DNA of 64,000 nucleotides from Echinometra lucunter (taxonomy: Eukaryota > Echinodermata > Echinoidea > Camarodonta > Echinometridae): NCBI GenBank assembly GCA_029962745.1, contig CM057167.1, forward strand, positions 15,951,785 to 16,015,784, given 5' to 3'. Under the pieces are notes generated by a model. That model was not told where the DNA came from. It saw only the letters and a list, made by a program, of their open reading frames with translations, and made no database searches. Of the stretch, positions 1 through 11,100 are shown one piece after another; positions within the stretch are counted from its first letter, which is position 1; each line of letters starts with the position of its first letter. The position numbers and the translations under genes are program-made.

Positions 1-355
1 AAGGATATTATACTCGTTTAGTTTGGCGATGGATAATTCAATGTTGAGATTATTTAACAACAAATAGTTCCGAAAACCTGCATTAACGCATTATAAAATA
101 CTTGTGAGTTATTATTTCGCCACCCAAAACCAAACGATATCTATACCAACCAGGGTCAGGTATTACGCATAAACAGATACCCTCAATATACTTAGAAGAA
201 TCAGTCATTGTTATTAACAATATTAACAAGGTAAAGTCAGGTAGACAAGAGTATATAGTTTGGTGGACAATGAGACTACATGTAGAGTTGAAATTCTTTA
301 AAACAGGATGAAAAGTTTTCATTAAAGTATGCGTACTATATTCCAACAAAACGAT

Positions 356-618
356 CTCAATGCCAACCAGAGTAAAGTTTTCATATTACAACTCTCCTAA
401 AAATTCAGCATTGTTCTTATTTTGATTACGAACGGGGTAGATGGTATTCAAAAAAAGATATTCAATTAACAGTTTGAAACAGACATCAAAGTCCGAGCAT
501 TAGATATTAGGTAATAGGAGTATTGTCGGATAAAAGCCGAGCAATGCCCGTGCCAACCAAAAATGTGCAATTAAAACATTATCGGTCAACCAAAACCGAG
601 AAATTACCATACCAGTCA
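356..618. repeat. Dispersed direct repeat, copy 1
   Basis: This block aligns by eye with 893-1165. Shared landmarks in the same order are 'ccaaccagag', 'acaactctcc', 'ttttgattacgaa', 'agtattgtcgga' and 'ccaaccaaaa'. The copies differ by scattered substitutions and small indels. Family unknown. Confidence 0.7.
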
Positions 619-892
619 AGACCAGGTGTTAACATTCTAAGATCCTTCAAAACATGCTTAGAAGAAGCGGAATAAAAGACAATGTAAATTCTTTCAAATA
701 GATAATAATTCTTATATATAGAGAGTTTGTCGATGGCGCTTTAATGTTATAATACTTTTAAACGCGCGGGAAATTGCTTAACAATAAAAAGAATTTAAAA
801 CACGTGGGAAATTTGCATTAAAGTATTTCCCCCCTAAAAAAAAGCCTGCCTGGGTCATTACATGTATGAGTACGATATGCCAACAGAACGAT

Positions 893-1165
893 CAAAATAC
901 CAACCAGAGCACAGTGTTCATATAACAACTCTCCCAAAAATTTAGAATTGTTACTATTTTGATTACGAATGGGGTAAATGGCATTCAAACAAGATACTCA
1001 AACAGTTTGAAACAGACATCAAAGCCTGACCATTAGATAATCATGATAATAGGAGTATTGTCGGACCAAAGCCGAACAATGCCCATGCCAACCAAAAATA
1101 TGCAATTAAAACATATTATCGCTCAAAACCGAAAAATTTTCATACCAGTCAAGGCCAGGTGTTCA
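893..1165. repeat. Dispersed direct repeat, copy 2
   Basis: Diverged second copy of the 356-618 block in the same orientation, about 540 bp downstream. It could be a local duplication or two insertions of one short element; no termini are clear. Confidence 0.7.
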
Positions 1166-2089
1166 CATTTACATAATTTTTTTTTTTTTTTTTTTTTTTA
1201 AAGTCACGTTTTGCTATTAAAGCGTCAAACATGTAGACATGAAGGCTGACTTTCAAATTTGCATACAGCAAGCAACAATTTTAAATACATTGTGGGTATT
1301 TAATTCATTATAATGAATTTGATAGTAAAGTTTTCCAACCATTTATCAGGCAGACCAACTAATGTTGTCAGAGATAAACATGAAAATATGTGATTTCACA
1401 CACATATCAAAATGATAGGTCGACTTGAAAAAATGATTTTTTTTTTCACAATTTAATGGGCAAAAGAGCCTATTCAAATACACGTGGCACAGGCCGTGTA
1501 ATAAATGCAGGTTAACAACAACATTCAATTGAGTTAGGAGTCAAAATTATTGCCAAGGTATCGCAAAAATAGTTATTTAAGTTTTATCAATAGCATGACT
1601 AACTGAGAAATACACGAAAGAAAAAAAAAAAAAAAGAGAAATGGCATTCGAATATGCAATGTACACTAGCCATTGCAGTTACACAATTTGGTCGTTGATG
1701 CATAGTAGAGCTTTTTGGTTGTTGTTGTTTGCATCTATAGGCACATTTTGCACGAGAAAAGTGAATTGATAATTGATGTACAGAACTTTCGTCTTGTAAA
1801 TACCAATTCGAAAAAGAGAATATTACTATTTAATAACGAATATGAACGATTACATCATAACAAAACAAATGTAGATACATGTAATTGAGAAATTTCGGCA
1901 CTAGGCCCACATCCTCGCAATGAACATGTTCTACTACAAACGACATCGCCTAAAATTGAGAAAAAAAAGTTCAGTATAATAACAAAATGCTGGCCATATT
2001 CAAAGGTCCATTTGCTCCTGAAACAAAGATGAAGGCGAAGTGTTATTGTTTTTATTAATCGTTTATTTGTCCTTTTTTAACGATTTGGA

Positions 2090-2450
2090 CGAAAATTGAT
2101 TATATTGTCTAATTTCTGCGGCATTTCGAAATCAACTCCTATTCGATGCTTGTAAAAAGTAAATTCATTTCTGCCGCATTTCAAAATCAGCTCCCTTTCG
2201 ATGCGTGTATAAATCAGTTTATTATTTCTGTCGCATTTAAAAATCAACTCATTTTCGATGTTTGTATAAATCAGTTTATTATTTCTGTCGCATTTCAAAA
2301 TCAACTCCTTATTCGATGCTTGTATAAATCAGTTTATTATTTCTGTCGCATTTCAAAATCAATTCCTTTTCGATGCTTGTAATAAATCACTTCATTATTA
2401 CTGCCACATTTCAAAATGAACTTCTTTACGATGCTTATGTAATTTACTTT
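2090..2450. repeat. 57-bp tandem repeat, about 6 units
   Basis: Units carry 'tttctgtcgcatttcaaaatc' followed by 'cgatgcttgtataaatcag'. The GATGC anchor recurs near 2145, 2200, 2257, 2315, 2371 and 2430, giving a period close to 57 bp. Because 57 is divisible by three, frames stay open on both strands; I take these as a by-product of the repeat. Confidence 0.85.
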
Positions 2451-2455
2451 AATAA

Positions 2456-3656
2456 GGATCGATTAGGGCAGAAAGAGCGTGAAAGATAACTTGCCTTATC
2501 CCCGGGCCTTATCCTGTCCAGGTAGCCCAAGCAGTAGGTAGTGATCCACTGGGGAAGACTGGGCGGGTTTGGAGAATTACCTTGGATCCGACAAGACGTA
2601 TTCGCGTCGAAACTTTCTCTTGCCGCCGGAGTCGATATGCTTCTGCGGCGAGGCGTCCCCGTTCCTTCTTCAGCTTAGGGGGAAGGTCACTGCGGATGGT
2701 GACTCGAGAGAACATCGGCACACTCGTCGCCTGCTGAGCTGGGTTTGATGGGTTGGACTCGGCGCCTCTCTGGCGCGGTTGAGATTCAAAGGCGCGAAGT
2801 AGGCGATCTCTGTCGAACATCGACGAAAAACGGATGATGATCGGGCTAGGTCCGGGGTCTTGCTGTGGTTGGCCGACCGGTTGCTTAACGTTTCCGTTAC
2901 GAGGCTTGGGCAAACGATGGGCGTTTACTAGGGGTATCTTTCGGGCATCGTCTGGGGCGATCCTTAGGAAGTGGCGCAAGATTTCCTGGACAGTAGAAAG
3001 TATGTTTTCATTTAGCCTGTCGGGAATACCATAAACGAGAAGATTCTGCTTCCGATGATGTATCTCAATTAGCGTAAGCCTTGTCTCAATCTCCTCCTCC
3101 TGCTTTTTTATTTTGTCCTTTAGCAGTGGGATTTCATTCTTTTCCAGAGCAGACACTTTGTCGGTGACGAAATTCACTTTCTTGTCCACTTCAGAAATCG
3201 ACTTCTTAGTTTCTGCTAAATCACACTTGATAGTAACTAATTGGCTCAAAACGCTATCCAGCTTTCCCGACAAAGATGAATTCATTTCGGCCATGCTAGT
3301 AAGCACTCGATCTGAGCCCGCATCAGTAACGTCGCTCAAGTCAAACGTTGAGGCAGAGTCACTCGCCGTAGGTCCGGTCGTAGGTCTTTCACGTAACTCG
3401 GTATCAGCAAGATCAGCGGCGTTATAGGTAGCCATACCTGATACTGAAGGTTTAGGTTGGGCCTTTCCTTTACCTTTGACTTTAGGTTCGTTAGTTTTTC
3501 GTAGATTATAAGTAGATTTCTTCGGCGATAAACGTTTACTCATAACGATAAATTAATTTGCCACCAAAATGTAGATTACAAATGCATTTCTCAAAGTAGG
3601 TTTGAATTTCGCGGGCAAGAGCTCCCAGAGACGCGTCCGTTCGCTACGAAGGCATG
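2456..3656 (-). mobile_element. LINE fragment: 5' UTR plus ORF1, no ORF2
   Basis: The segment holds an intact ORF1 (2509-3543) and about 110 bp of GC-richer leader up to 3656, exactly where the duplicated segment begins. A complete element would continue with a reverse-transcriptase ORF2 toward lower coordinates. Instead a 57-bp minisatellite and AT-rich DNA follow, so the element is 3'-truncated, rearranged or non-autonomous. Base composition of the ORF is visibly more GC-rich than its surroundings. Confidence 0.65.
2509..3543 (-). CDS. LINE ORF1 protein, L1-type (coiled coil + RRM-like)
   Basis: A 344-residue intact ORF. The N-terminus is basic and Ser/Pro rich (about residues 1-40) and is followed by an acidic/Ser region. 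A heptad-rich stretch (about 75-160, many Leu, Val, Lys and Glu) looks like a coiled coil. The segment after it, containing RKQNLLVYGIP (near 165), matches the start of the RRM-like core of L1-type ORF1 proteins. The C-terminal part has the 'DLPPKLKKER' type helix of the ORF1 CTD. Family members bind RNA as trimers and package LINE RNA for retrotransposition. No partner ORF2 is present. The Met start was chosen because it opens the frame with the basic head. It is certainly LINE-like; the exact clade is uncertain. Confidence 0.75.
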   Translation of the reverse strand: MSKRLSPKKSTYNLRKTNEPKVKGKGKAQPKPSVSGMATYNAADLADTELRERPTTGPTASDSASTFDLSDVTDAGSDRVLTSMAEMNSSLSGKLDSVLSQLVTIKCDLAETKKSISEVDKKVNFVTDKVSALEKNEIPLLKDKIKKQEEEIETRLTLIEIHHRKQNLLVYGIPDRLNENILSTVQEILRHFLRIAPDDARKIPLVNAHRLPKPRNGNVKQPVGQPQQDPGPSPIIIRFSSMFDRDRLLRAFESQPRQRGAESNPSNPAQQATSVPMFSRVTIRSDLPPKLKKERGRLAAEAYRLRRQEKVSTRIRLVGSKVILQTRPVFPSGSLPTAWATWTG

Positions 3657-3660
3657 ACTG

Positions 3661-4336
3661 TAAACGGGATTTGTTAGGAGGACAGTGAAAGCAAGATAAT
3701 GGGTGCTAATCATCAACTTCTCAAAACAATTGCTAATTCATCATACTTTATGGACATGCCTCCTCTGTAGCCCGGATCTGTGTGAAATTAATGCGTTGAG
3801 GTTTATAGAAATTCGGGGGTGTGAAAGAGGGGGGGGGGGGGGGGGTGGGGGATTTAATCTAATTTAATTTTCTCGAGCCCTGTACCAGTGATTTAAAAAA
3901 AAAAATTCAGGTAACCATATTTACGCCTCAAAGGCAAACTTAATTATCTTCTTTCTTGGTTCTAAAGAGGAGTAAAGCTTCGTGTGCTTCGTGCAAAATG
4001 TTTGTCTGTATCAATTTTGTTTTGCTCTTGAGGTGGTGTGGTAAAGCTCATGATGCAATCGTCTTATCGTGTTTTTAAGCTAACTAAAAAAATAACTACT
4101 CCAAGACACGAAGAGAAAGGGCCAACTCAGGCTTCTTATCTTAAACGTACGTGAAGCCCTTGAATTTATTTGTAAAAAAAAAATATTGTTTATTTATTCA
4201 TTTCTTTTTCTGTGGAGGGACGGAGCATATTCGTTCATTTGTATTCATTTCAATTAAAGATCTCCTACACCACTGACTTCCCCTCTGAGAGCCTTTGTAC
4301 ATCTCTCAGTTACCTCTCACCCCACTCTCTCTAATA
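3661..4336. other. Non-coding start of copy A
   Basis: No gene is visible. It contains a poly-G run (3829-3845) and otherwise AT-rich unique sequence, matched in copy B at 22136-22793. Confidence 0.5.
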
Positions 4337-4425
4337 TGCTCTCTCTCTCTCTCTTTCTCTTTCTCTTGCACTCACTCTCACTACTTTCTCTCTCTCTCTC
4401 TTTCTCTTGCACTCACTCTCACTCA

Positions 4426-4477
<52 letters not shown>

Positions 4478-4480
4478 ATC
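4337..4480. repeat. (CT)n microsatellite
   Basis: Long interrupted CT/TC runs with embedded 'ttgcactcactctcact' units. The copy B equivalent (22794-23035) has more of these units, as expected of a fast-changing microsatellite. Open frames here (Leu/Ser repeats) are artefacts. Confidence 0.95.
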
Positions 4481-4614
4481 TCGTTACACATTCTCTTACT
4501 CTATTACATTCATTCAAGTTTCATGGACTTGAGTCTTTCGCACATTATTTTACCATAAGGAAAGGAGAAGAAGGAGATGGATGAAAATACACTGAAGACC
4601 GAGACAATAATTCT

Positions 4615-4783
4615 GGGCACTGTTTCATGAAAGTTGTCAGCACTGACAGTTGTCATTCTCTGACAATTACCATAGTAACAGTCAGTGACCAGTGCTTCTC
4701 AGCCAATCAAAACCAAGGATTTTACTGAAGTTGTCAGAGAATGACAACTTGTCAGTGCTGACAACTTTCATGAAACGGCACCC
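4615..4783. mobile_element. Small palindromic MITE, GGGCAC...TTTCATGAAA type
   Basis: About 170 bp with long imperfect inverted arms: the left arm starts 'gggcactgtttcatgaaag' and the right arm ends with its complement ('ctttcatgaaacggcaccc'). Internal arms repeat 'ttctctgacaa'. Related copies lie at 23176-23344 and 52414-52572. Superfamily not assigned. Confidence 0.8.
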
Positions 4784-4993
4784 AGGAGTACAATGTCCGT
4801 CATAAGGTTTTCCATGCCCTTTTACTTCATATATGGACATTGCATTTTCCATTTTTTTTTTTGCAACAAACTGCTCTAATTTAGAAGAAACACATTCTCT
4901 GAGATGTTTTGCATTTTTCATGGGAATTGCAGCATACTGCATCTCATTATCATTTCTTTCAGAAAGAGGTACATGTACGATTTCATCATGCAT
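4784..4993 (-). other. Unidentified open frame, possibly coding
   Basis: Reading the minus strand from 4993, about 65 codons stay open before entering the MITE at 4783. The composition is protein-like (for example ERNDNEMQYAAIPM). In copy B the first ~45 codons are preserved with few changes, then frameshifted near 23410. I do not recognise the family. It may be an old exon or a transposon remnant. Confidence 0.25.
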
Positions 4994-5210
4994 ATGTACA
5001 TGTAAAACTTAACAATTTTCATTAGAGACATGATCCTCACAAAGTTGGCCAAACTAGCAACTATCTAGAAGATTTTTTTTTCTCTCTGCCTCATCAGAGG
5101 AATTTATTCATAGTCAAATCCTCAAAATAAACAAATCAACGTATTATGAATCATACGTACAATTACAAAGTGCAGACACTAGTGGATAACAAAATGAACG
5201 AGCTTAGGCA

Positions 5211-5464
5211 TCTTATCTTTATGTCGTTGTGTGAATGAACGCATCCGGAACGCAAAATAGAAAATTTTTGAAAATCTAATTTTTCAGACAATGAGTGATA
5301 ATTTCACTGGAAGCATGCAGACCTTGTAAACTGATATACGATCTTCTTGTGGCATGATCTTTGCTAAAATTCTATTCCAATTTGTGAAAATAGTCATTCT
5401 GATTTTTGCATTTTTGTATTTTGTGTTCTGGACGCGTTCTTTTGCACAATAACATAAAGATAAA
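5211..5464. mobile_element. MITE with CGGAACGCAAAAT inverted ends, copy A
   Basis: Left side reads 'cttatctttatgtcgttgtg' then 'ccggaacgcaaaat'. The right side carries the complement ('ttctggacgcgttctttt' then 'aacataaagataaaac'). It is about 250 bp with a non-coding interior. Copy B equivalent at 23751-24000; a related element lies in WDR12 intron 4 (37696-37956). Confidence 0.7.
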
Positions 5465-5469
5465 ACGGC

Positions 5470-5750
5470 TTAATATAAGTTTTACAATCTCTAATTGTCT
5501 TTTCAGTGGGTTTCTTTTGCAATGCAACTGTTAAAACTAAGTCTATCTGTCGGTTGCTTTGTGCCTTCAAGAGGTGCGTAACATTGATTGAATTAATTTG
5601 CACCTGAAAGACACGCTGCAGTATTTTTCGCAAGTATAATAACAAAGGGCGATTGAGTTGACAGTCAAGGAATGCATGAACAATGTCTTCTTCCATGTTA
5701 CAATATAAACATGTGCTGTCACTCGACAGATTCCATTTAAAGAGATAATT
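5470..5750 (-). pseudogene. LINE ORF2 C-terminal fragment (zf-RVT-like)
   Basis: The minus-strand translation contains CLYCNMEEDIVHAFLDC, a C-x2-C-x6-H-x4-C pattern of the zinc-binding motif found after reverse transcriptase in non-LTR elements. About 60 more degenerate codons follow. No RT core is present. The MITE at 5211-5464 abuts its downstream side. The copy B equivalent (24040-24300) is further decayed. Confidence 0.6.
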
Positions 5751-6030
5751 TGTACAGGTTAAAGGTTATACAAACTTATTTTGAAATTAAATTCTCTTAA
5801 GTTTATTTTCTGTAATGTATACCAGGTTCCTATTAAAAGCATTTGCCCAGTCAATCTGAAAATCTACCAATCTTTCCCAATATAAACATCATAATATAAA
5901 ATTATAAACTATCTAGAGGATACATGTATCCTCCAGCCCATTTTCTGGGGAGCTGATCCAAAAACCTTAGAAGAAAATGAATCCAGAAAATCATCTATCA
6001 AATGATCAATATTTTGTCAGTTAAAAGCAG

Positions 6031-6395
6031 CATGGTTCTCGCCAGTACATAACACCCATGGTTCCAATACCATGCGTAAACGGTTTCAGACAAGGAAGAA
6101 CCATGTGTGAAATTGCTGCACCATGCGTGGCAACAAGGGTAAAAAAAATATTGGAGTATATATTCCTAACAATAATGATATATGTCACAGATTGTTTTGC
6201 TTTTTGGCAATGTATTTTTACTTTTATGCCATTAGTAGACAACTCCTGCTTACCAAGAAGCATTTTTCATCCTTTTACTATATCATATACTGCCGCCACA
6301 CCTAACTTTAGGTGTTATTCCGTAAAACTTCCGAAACTTCCACGCTTTGCGCGGAGTGGGAACCGTGTGTGGATTTTTTTCTAGTGAGAACCCTG
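6031..6395. mobile_element. hAT-type MITE with 8-bp target duplication
   Basis: A 365-bp element flanked by the direct repeat AAAAGCAG (6023-6030 and 6396-6403). The ends are CATGGTTCTC... and ...GAGAACCCTG, an imperfect inverted repeat matching hAT ends. Copy B has a single AAAAGCAG at 24607-24614 with no insert, so this is a verified filled/empty site pair. There is no transposase. Confidence 0.85.
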
Positions 6396-6403
6396 AAAAG
6401 CAG

Positions 6404-8126
6404 GCCCCTAAAGTTCCTCCATTTTGTCCAGATTCATTAGAAGGCCGACCTAAGCAGCCATCAATATTCATAATAAAAAATGAATAATTCATTTTGTAAG
6501 AAGCTTCCAACTAGTAGCATTTGTTTGTACGCGTTGTGAAACATTACACGAATCAGCTTACCGCATGCGCAGTTTAATGCACAATAAATGCGCATAACTG
6601 AAATCAACGGTAAAAGCTTGATGTAAAACCAGCCACTGACAATTTCACCTTTGTGGGCAAATTACAAAACAAGGAACTATGCTGAAAATAAAACCTTGCT
6701 TTGTTGACAATAAGACAGTGTTATGCACTCTCATGTTATTGGAAATACTGGATTGGGGTTAGGGTCTGGATTAGGTCTGGTGTTTGGTCTAGAATTGACC
6801 TTAAAGACAATGGTTAACATTGTTATGATTTTAAAAAATCTTGTTTTGTTACTTGAAAATGGGACAATACCAGTCTGAAAGTTGCAAAATATAATATCCA
6901 CAGGAAGTATTTTTAAATATAAAAAATGTGAACCAATGTTTGAAAAATATACGAGGGTCGGTTGCAGAATAGACATAAGGAGTGCGCATGCGCGTATGAC
7001 TCACCTTACCGTACTGTGTGTATTGGCGTATTACGCTGCGGGAGGCACATAACGGCATTTTCAAATTCAAGCAAAGTGGTGCTCTTAGTGATTGTCTCGT
7101 GAGACGAAGGATAATAAAATCGCCGTTTTGCGGCTAACTTACACTTTTTCATTCCAAATTATGGTGGGGTTTCAGGGTTTTTGAGTACAAATACAAGTAT
7201 TCATACACATGTTTCATCTTAGTTTGAGAATTTTTTAAATCAGCTACTCACAAAGTTAGCCAATGCCTTTAAGAATTTGGTTAGTGTGGGGGTGTTGACT
7301 TCAAAGTGAAAGTTGCCAGGCATGTATCGTAAAACAAACCTTTTCATCAAAGATCCATCCCCTTGTAATACTGACAGCGATGGTCATCCACATTTGCCAC
7401 TACTGTTTCCTGACATTTCGTCGGCTTCCCCGGAAAAAGGCTGTTAGCGACCTTTTCTCAATGTTCCCGCCATTTTTTTTCATTGCAGAAATGGAGAAAG
7501 CATGTCATAAGCTTTCTTCTCGTACCATTCTCAAACCTCAGTTTGACGTCATTATGACGTAATAAGCCAAAAAACAAAATTACACGGGCATGTGAATTCC
7601 TTCTCACTCAACGTGCTTACGCCCATAGACCGATTCGCAATAGCGTCCTTTTCCTGGGAACTATTGCGCATTTTTTGTTCCCGGAATAAAGACACTATTC
7701 TTCGCTCAACGTGCTTACGCACATAGACCGATTCGCATTAGCGGCCTTTTCCCGGGAACTGGATTTACGTACTCGCGCATTTTTGGTCCGGGAAGAAAGC
7801 CGTTAAGGATAAAATGCTAATGATTAGAAAACCTTTAGAGTGTTTTAAATAAAAGCACAAAATATCATTGAAGAAAAAATCTTGCTCTGTCAGAAAAGTT
7901 TGAGAGTTAGGACGGAAAAATAATACACTAGCTGCTAAAAGCTCAAAACAATGTCAAAACTTCCTTCGCGTTTTTCTCGAAAACGTACATTTCGCGAACG
8001 TGCGCGTTAGTGGCCTTTTTCCGGGAAGGCGACGATTTGATATCTCTGAACCTTCAACCCTCTCTGCCTCTCTCTATTTTTTGGACATCAGTTCAATAAT
8101 GATCTCCTTTCAAATTTGAAAGGATG
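6404..8126. other. Non-coding sequence downstream of MRPL17 (A)
   Basis: No recognised gene. It holds a perfect TGCGCATGCGC palindrome near 6983-6993, a short candidate exon (7005-7058, discussed in findings) and duplicated 'ctcaacgtgcttacg' blocks near 7608 and 7705. About 190 bp near 7780-7970 are missing from copy B. Confidence 0.4.
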
Positions 8127-11100
8127 TCATACAGGAGTGCCTTCATCCTTCATTACTTTCCCGGCACTTGTGCCTCCGTCTTTCAAATCGCTCGTGGCCA
8201 TCATATCAACTACGTGCTGAATTCCTTCCAGATTGTCCCGATATTGCTTGTCCGATGCGGCAACGACCTGTATCTCTTCCAAAGCTTTTGAGTTCTTGAG
8301 CTCGCCGACAGCCCCCTGGACGAGAACGTTCAATATCCAGTCGGGATTTTTCTTGGGCTCACTGGTGAGAGGTGGGTAGGGGTTGCCTACATATTCCAGG
8401 AAAGCCATCTTGCGGCCTATGTCCTCATGGAAGCCTGGCACTCGAAGGAGACGGGTGAAATTCTTGGAGGTGTCTTCGAAGCGTGGTCCAAGAACCTTGA
8501 AAAGCTTGTGGATCTGCTTCTTATCCTGTTTTGGAAAAAAAAGAGGAAATTAAAAAGGTGGAAAAATCTTATTATCAAGTCACATCATGATCAGCTGGTG
8601 TAAAAGAAACTAGAAGTATCGCGATCTCAGTTAAGTGTATCCCTCGGCTTGTTGTGAAATCTCTACCATACAATGTAACCGCCCATGAAAAGAAGGGTTA
8701 TTCCATGAAATACCAATATCCTCTCTAACCTCGACTAAGCCCTATCAGATAAAGCAAACAGAATCAAATCCAGCTGCAAACTATAGAATCAGCATTTTTG
8801 TGATTTTGCAGAAATTTGCCTATTTCATGATTTACACATTTCCAAGTACAAGTTGTCAACCCCCCCCCCCCCCCCCACAGCTTTGTCAGTCCGAACAATC
8901 AGGATCAAAATCGGCCAGGAAATGGCAGAGGAGCAAATTAATTATTAATAATTGTTTTGAGCACATTTAACCTCTGACCTACACACATGACCTTTGACCC
9001 CCAAATAACATTGAGGTCTCTAGTAAGGCATACACCGTCCAAGTAAGGGTATACAAATGGGCTTATGGTTTAAAAGTTACCAACTCCAGTAGAAACTTGC
9101 TTGTATCATTTGACCTCAATTGACCTTTGACCAGCATACACTGATCTTCGGGCCGCCAAATATTTTTGAGGTCCCTGTAAGGCATCTACCATTCAAAGTT
9201 TAGTAACAAATGGGCTAGTGATTCAAAAGTTACTTACAACAGTACAAACTTGCAGGAAAATCTAACATTTGACCTTATTTGACCTTTGACCTACCAAAAT
9301 CATTGAGGTCCCTATCTACCATCTGCATTTCGTTACAAACGGGCAAATGGTTGGAAAGTTATTCAAGTTTCATGTGCCTAGTACAGCCCACACAAAAACT
9401 GTAACATGGTGGCTGTATTTGACCCTGGAAAAGATGGAACATTGGGGGCAGCATCACCAAAAGTTTTAGGGGTCCAAATGTGTACAAAAAGTACATGACA
9501 GCAATATAGGTCTGATTAGACATGCACTTCTAAAAGATGAAGCTTTAATTCAGTTTATGAGTAATAATAATAATAATAATGTAGTTTTTGCATAGCGCAT
9601 AACATCTGTATGTCCCTACACACTTTAAGAAAAAGAGAAAAGAAATACACATGTAATTAAGCTAGGTTACCGAGCTTACTTCGTAGAACTAAGATACATT
9701 TTGAATAAGTGTGTTTTAAGGGCAGATTTAAACTATCTATTGTGTCTATGTTTCTTAGAGAGTTTGGGAGGTTATTCCATAAAACCAGGGCAGCATGAGC
9801 AAATAAACATTCACCATGTGTTTTTGTCTGAATGGGAGGTACAATAAAGAAATTCTTTTTACATGAATGAAACTTTGATACTGTGAATGAATTAATATCA
9901 TGCAGTGGATGTTTGTCACGGTGATACACTGATACACTAAATAAAGCCCTGTTCACTTTACCTTCAACCAGAAATCAGCAATTTTCATGGCCTCAGGGTC
10001 TCTGTCTCCTCTTTTTGCAACATAAATGAGCTGTGAGTAAGGAAATGACAATGAAAACTAAGTTAGTAACATCGCAGACTTATTACAGATATTATTATTC
10101 AACGTGATTGTTCCTTTGATCCCATGATTTCCACCGTCTTCTGATTATATGCATCTTAATGAGAACATTCAGCTGTTTTAACAATAGCTACTGCGTAAGC
10201 ATTTTGGTCATTGACAAAGGAGCAGTTTCCCTCTCTTGGGTTTTGTTTGGATGGAGTGCTTTGTAAGAGTGTGTTTTAAATTAAAAAAAATTACCAATGG
10301 GGAGCAGCAAAGTTGGAAAGCAGACGATTTTAGTGATATGAAATTTATTATTATTGATTCGGACACTCTCGGACACACTTATGACCTTATATAACAATTA
10401 GAAGGCCATGATCTTTATAAGCTCCGTTCGCTGTAACTTTGGAATGTTATGAGGAAATTGGGGGAAACAGGATTTCAAATCACAAACAATCAATCAAAAT
10501 ATAACCTCTATCTGGTAAACAGCATGGCAACATGTTCTTCAAAATATAACATACTGTCGTGTTGGGATCGGATTTAGTGTTTAGTTCAACCGTCCAGCAA
10601 CAGAAAACATGTATACTGAAGACATGAAATACTCAAAGTCAGTTAAAGTATGAAGTTAACATTTATTCAGTTGAAGATCAAAAATATGAACAGAAGTCTA
10701 GAGTAAGTCTGATGGTGACTGTACTCTGATGATGTCTAGAATGTAGTCTGAAGTATTTTGAAGTATTCTGGTAATTCTCTCTCTCTCTGATTGGAGTCCT
10801 GAAGTGAACCCCTTTTATAACGGGTAAACCCTCTATTGGGAGTTGGTCAACCTTGAGCTCTTGACCAAAGGCCTAATGTACATCATAACTTTTACTCAGT
10901 ATTGGAGGAGTGGGTCAGTTATCTGGAAGGAGTGATGTAGTAAATAAGAAGACCATATTGACCAGTGCGTCATAGCTTTAATAGTTGGAAGATGTATGAG
11001 TAATACTTTCTGAAGAAGAGTGAAGTTTGTAAACATTTAACTTCCTGTTTTACTTCCTGTAGAAGTATTGATTAAGTATTGATAAATTATAGAAAATGTG

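Larger units (their letters stand above)
1..2076. other. Gene-free AT-rich intergenic sequence
   Basis: I see no convincing coding exon here; all open frames are short and have no family resemblance. The stretch holds a diverged direct repeat pair (listed separately), poly-T near 1180 and poly-A near 1622. It lies upstream of a LINE fragment. Confidence 0.6.

Noticed and set aside
3113..3427. Plus-strand frames opposite the LINE ORF1
   Set aside because: Antisense shadows of the minus-strand ORF1, which has recognisable ORF1 motifs.
4295..4584. Open frames of Ser/Leu repeats, also at 22752-23156 and 48656-49181
   Set aside because: Products of CT/GA dinucleotide repeats with no protein features.
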